Shown piece after piece: positions 14,167-15,934 of a stretch of 15,934 bases of DNA. Source of the DNA: an uncultured Catenibacterium sp. (lineage in GTDB: Bacteria; Bacillota_I; Bacilli_A; Erysipelotrichales; Coprobacillaceae); the NCBI RefSeq assembly GCF_900540665.1, contig NZ_UQGV01000060.1, positions 1 to 15,934 of the forward strand, written 5' to 3'. How positions within the stretch are numbered: the stretch's first letter is position 1; each line of letters starts with the position of its first letter. The position numbers and the translations under genes are program-made. The notes below the pieces were generated by a model. It had not been told where the DNA came from, made no database searches, and saw only the letters and a program-made list of their open reading frames with translations.

Positions 14167-15845
14167 TGAGACAATCTATATTGAGATATTTCATCTCATT
14201 ATTATTAGTATCTCTATGTATCTGTAGTGCAACGAGTATATTTATTATTTCTGGCTCAATGAAAGAGGATTCTGAAAGAAAAATGATGTATTCTGTAAAA
14301 CTTATAGAATATAATCTAGACTACTCTAAGGATCTCAATACACAGATAGAAACACTTAATCCACTTGCTTTCTCTGATGACACAAGAATATCTGTCATAG
14401 ATGAAAAAGGTAAAGTTCTTGCAGATACATATAAGAATGACATCTCCTCTAATCATTTGAAAAGAGAAGAAGTACAACAGGCACTTCATTCTTCAAATCA
14501 TGAAGGTTATGCAATGAGACGTTCTGAGACAACTAATCAGACACTTCTCTATGCTGCTTATTATAAAGATAACCACATTATAAGATTGTCCATCCCTTAT
14601 TCAGGTTTATGGGGTTATTTCCCAGAACTTGCTCCTGCATTTGTGATTTCTATACTGATCAGTATATTATTTTCATACATAGTTGCACGTAAACTCTCTA
14701 AGAGAGTCACTCAACCTTTGACAGAAATCAGTGAGTCTCTTAATAACATGACTGAAGATTATCGTTTTGAACTCCCAACAACAGATTATGAAGAATTCAC
14801 GCCTATTATTGATACATTAGAGAATCTTTCTCATCGATTAAGAAAATCTATGAGAGAGACCAGATTTGAACAAGATAAGATCAATGCGATATTAAGAAAG
14901 ATGGAGGAAGGCTTTATCTTACTTGATGAGAATGGCATGATCTTAAGTGTCAATGATAGTGCTATAAAGATTCTCGGACCTTTAAAAGAGAAGGACAACT
15001 TAGTTGCTCATATCTCTTATCCAAATCTTATAAATGCGTTAAATAGTGCATCTAAAAAACAACGTATAGAATTAAAGATTCATGATTTTGATTACCAATG
15101 TGCAATCTCCCGCCTTCCATTTGGTACAGCACTCTTCTTTGTAGATATTACTGCAATGAAGAACTCACAAAAGATGAGAGAAGAATTCTTCTCTAGTGTA
15201 TCTCATGAATTAAAAACACCTATTACAGCTATTAGAGGTTATAGTGAATTATTATCACAAGGATTCATCAATGATGAAAATCAGAAAAAGATGATGCTCT
15301 CTAAGATTCAAACTGAAGTGACTAATATGTCTTCTTTAATTAATGATATCTTGATGTTATCTAGATTAGATAGTGATGATTTGATTGTAGAAAAAGTTCC
15401 TGTTAAGATGCAGGCATTAATGAAGGACATCTCACAAGATTATGAAGGTTTATTATTGAAATACAATGTAGAGCTTCATACAGATGTTGAGCCTATTACT
15501 TATATTGGAAATGGATCTCAAATAGAAACATTGATTTCTAATCTTGTAAGTAACGCTATTAAGTACAACAAAGAAGATGGTCATGTTTATGTTCATATTT
15601 ATAGTAAAGAAGATAATATGGTCATTGAAGTCAGGGATACAGGTATTGGTATACCACTTGCAGACCAAGGACGTGTCTTTGAAAGATTCTATCGTGTTGA
15701 TAAGGGACGTAGTAGAATTAAAGGTGGTACAGGATTAGGTCTTGCCATTGTTAAGCATATTGTTTCTTATAATAAAGGAATAGTGAAATTACATAGTCAA
15801 TTAGGAGAAGGTACTTGTATTACGATTACTCTTCCTAATAAATGA
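14166..15845 (+). CDS. phoR: Sensor histidine kinase, PhoR type
   Basis: This 559-residue membrane kinase is the likely partner of the preceding regulator. Order of parts: transmembrane helix at about 8-30, extracytoplasmic domain of about 31-153, second transmembrane helix at about 154-175, HAMP linker (about 175-230), a PAS-like domain (about 235-332), the dimerisation domain with phosphoacceptor His347 in S-V-S-H-E-L-K-T-P, and the ATPase domain with N-box N-L-V-S-N-A-I-K-Y-N (459-468), D-T-G-I-G (491-495) and G-T-G-L-G-L (521-526). All catalytic motifs are intact. Its ATG shares the last base of the phoP stop codon (TAATG), so the pair is translationally coupled. In other bacteria PhoU and Pst relay the phosphate signal to PhoR; context argues the same here. 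Confidence 0.93.
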   Translation: MRQSILRYFISLLLVSLCICSATSIFIISGSMKEDSERKMMYSVKLIEYNLDYSKDLNTQIETLNPLAFSDDTRISVIDEKGKVLADTYKNDISSNHLKREEVQQALHSSNHEGYAMRRSETTNQTLLYAAYYKDNHIIRLSIPYSGLWGYFPELAPAFVISILISILFSYIVARKLSKRVTQPLTEISESLNNMTEDYRFELPTTDYEEFTPIIDTLENLSHRLRKSMRETRFEQDKINAILRKMEEGFILLDENGMILSVNDSAIKILGPLKEKDNLVAHISYPNLINALNSASKKQRIELKIHDFDYQCAISRLPFGTALFFVDITAMKNSQKMREEFFSSVSHELKTPITAIRGYSELLSQGFINDENQKKMMLSKIQTEVTNMSSLINDILMLSRLDSDDLIVEKVPVKMQALMKDISQDYEGLLLKYNVELHTDVEPITYIGNGSQIETLISNLVSNAIKYNKEDGHVYVHIYSKEDNMVIEVRDTGIGIPLADQGRVFERFYRVDKGRSRIKGGTGLGLAIVKHIVSYNKGIVKLHSQLGEGTCITITLPNK

Positions 15846-15860
15846 ACCTTTAATTTTTAA

Positions 15861-15899
15861 GGGGGGGTCAATAGAAAACTCGCTTTAAATTATTGGGGG
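15861..15899. other. Two G-runs flanking a short inverted repeat after phoR
   Basis: Seven G residues (15861-15867) and five G residues (15895-15899) stand out in this AT-rich DNA. Between them CAATA (15869-15873) and TATTG (15891-15895) are inverted. No ORF is visible. It could be untranslated trailer, the edge of an insertion element, or part of the leader of whatever follows the window. Confidence 0.3.
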
Positions 15900-15914
15900 T
15901 TTCCACTTGTAAAG

Positions 15915-15934
15915 GGCAGTCAGAAATGACTGCC
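15915..15934 (+). terminator. GAAA-loop hairpin at the window edge, probable terminator (incomplete)
   Basis: GGCAGTCA (15915-15922), tetraloop GAAA and TGACTGCC (15927-15934) form a perfect 8-bp stem that ends at the last base of the window. Its position 70 bases after phoR and its form fit an intrinsic terminator of the pst-pho operon, but the T-tract that would prove it lies outside. Confidence 0.55.

Noticed and set aside
15861..15899. Terminal inverted repeat of a Tn3-family transposon
   Set aside because: GGGGTC followed later by GAAAACTC recalls Tn3 ends, but the spacing is wrong and no transposase or resolvase is visible.

Overview
The window (15,934 bp) is low-GC Gram-positive chromosome. 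AGGAGG-type ribosome binding sites, TTGACA/TATAAT-like promoters, many intrinsic terminators, a lipoprotein PstS and AT-rich codon use fit a Firmicute. Gene content and protein style suggest an anaerobic gut member of the Erysipelotrichia (Catenibacterium or Coprobacillus-like); this placement is an inference without database support. I recognise 14 protein genes, one gene remnant, one strong and one weaker candidate non-coding RNA, and a full set of promoters and terminators. There are no rRNA, tRNA or CRISPR features and no complete mobile element.

Left part (1-3.7 kb): a PHP-domain phosphoesterase of the histidinol-phosphatase family, then a decayed copy of the 3' end and terminator of a PTS EIIB gene, then the intact orphan EIIB gene. 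This converges on a large SulP anion transporter with a STAS domain and an unusual charged C-terminal tail; the two genes share a bidirectional terminator.

Middle part (3.8-7.65 kb): a serC-serA operon (the first two steps of serine synthesis from 3-phosphoglycerate) with a near-consensus promoter and a strong terminator, followed by an orphan PTS EIIC permease of the lactose/cellobiose family with its own long terminator hairpin.

Non-coding part (7.65-8.27 kb): about 600 bp without a credible protein gene. It holds two apparent transcription units. One is short (about 65 nt). The other, about 370 nt (7820-8188), starts at a good extended -10 promoter, folds into a series of strong hairpins and ends at an excellent intrinsic terminator. 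I do not recognise this RNA; it is the best candidate for something undescribed.

Right part (8.27-15.9 kb): a YitT-family membrane protein on the minus strand, whose promoter spacer is exactly filled by a perfect palindrome. It is divergent from a seven-gene phosphate operon pstS-pstC-pstA-pstB-phoU-phoP-phoR. The pstS promoter carries 11-bp-spaced PhoP-box-like hexamers and the leader has a possible five-codon ORF. The operon holds the high-affinity ABC importer, its PhoU link and the two-component system that probably activates it, so the circuit is likely autoregulated. After phoR come two G-runs and a GAAA-loop hairpin at the window edge, possibly the operon's end or the border of another element.
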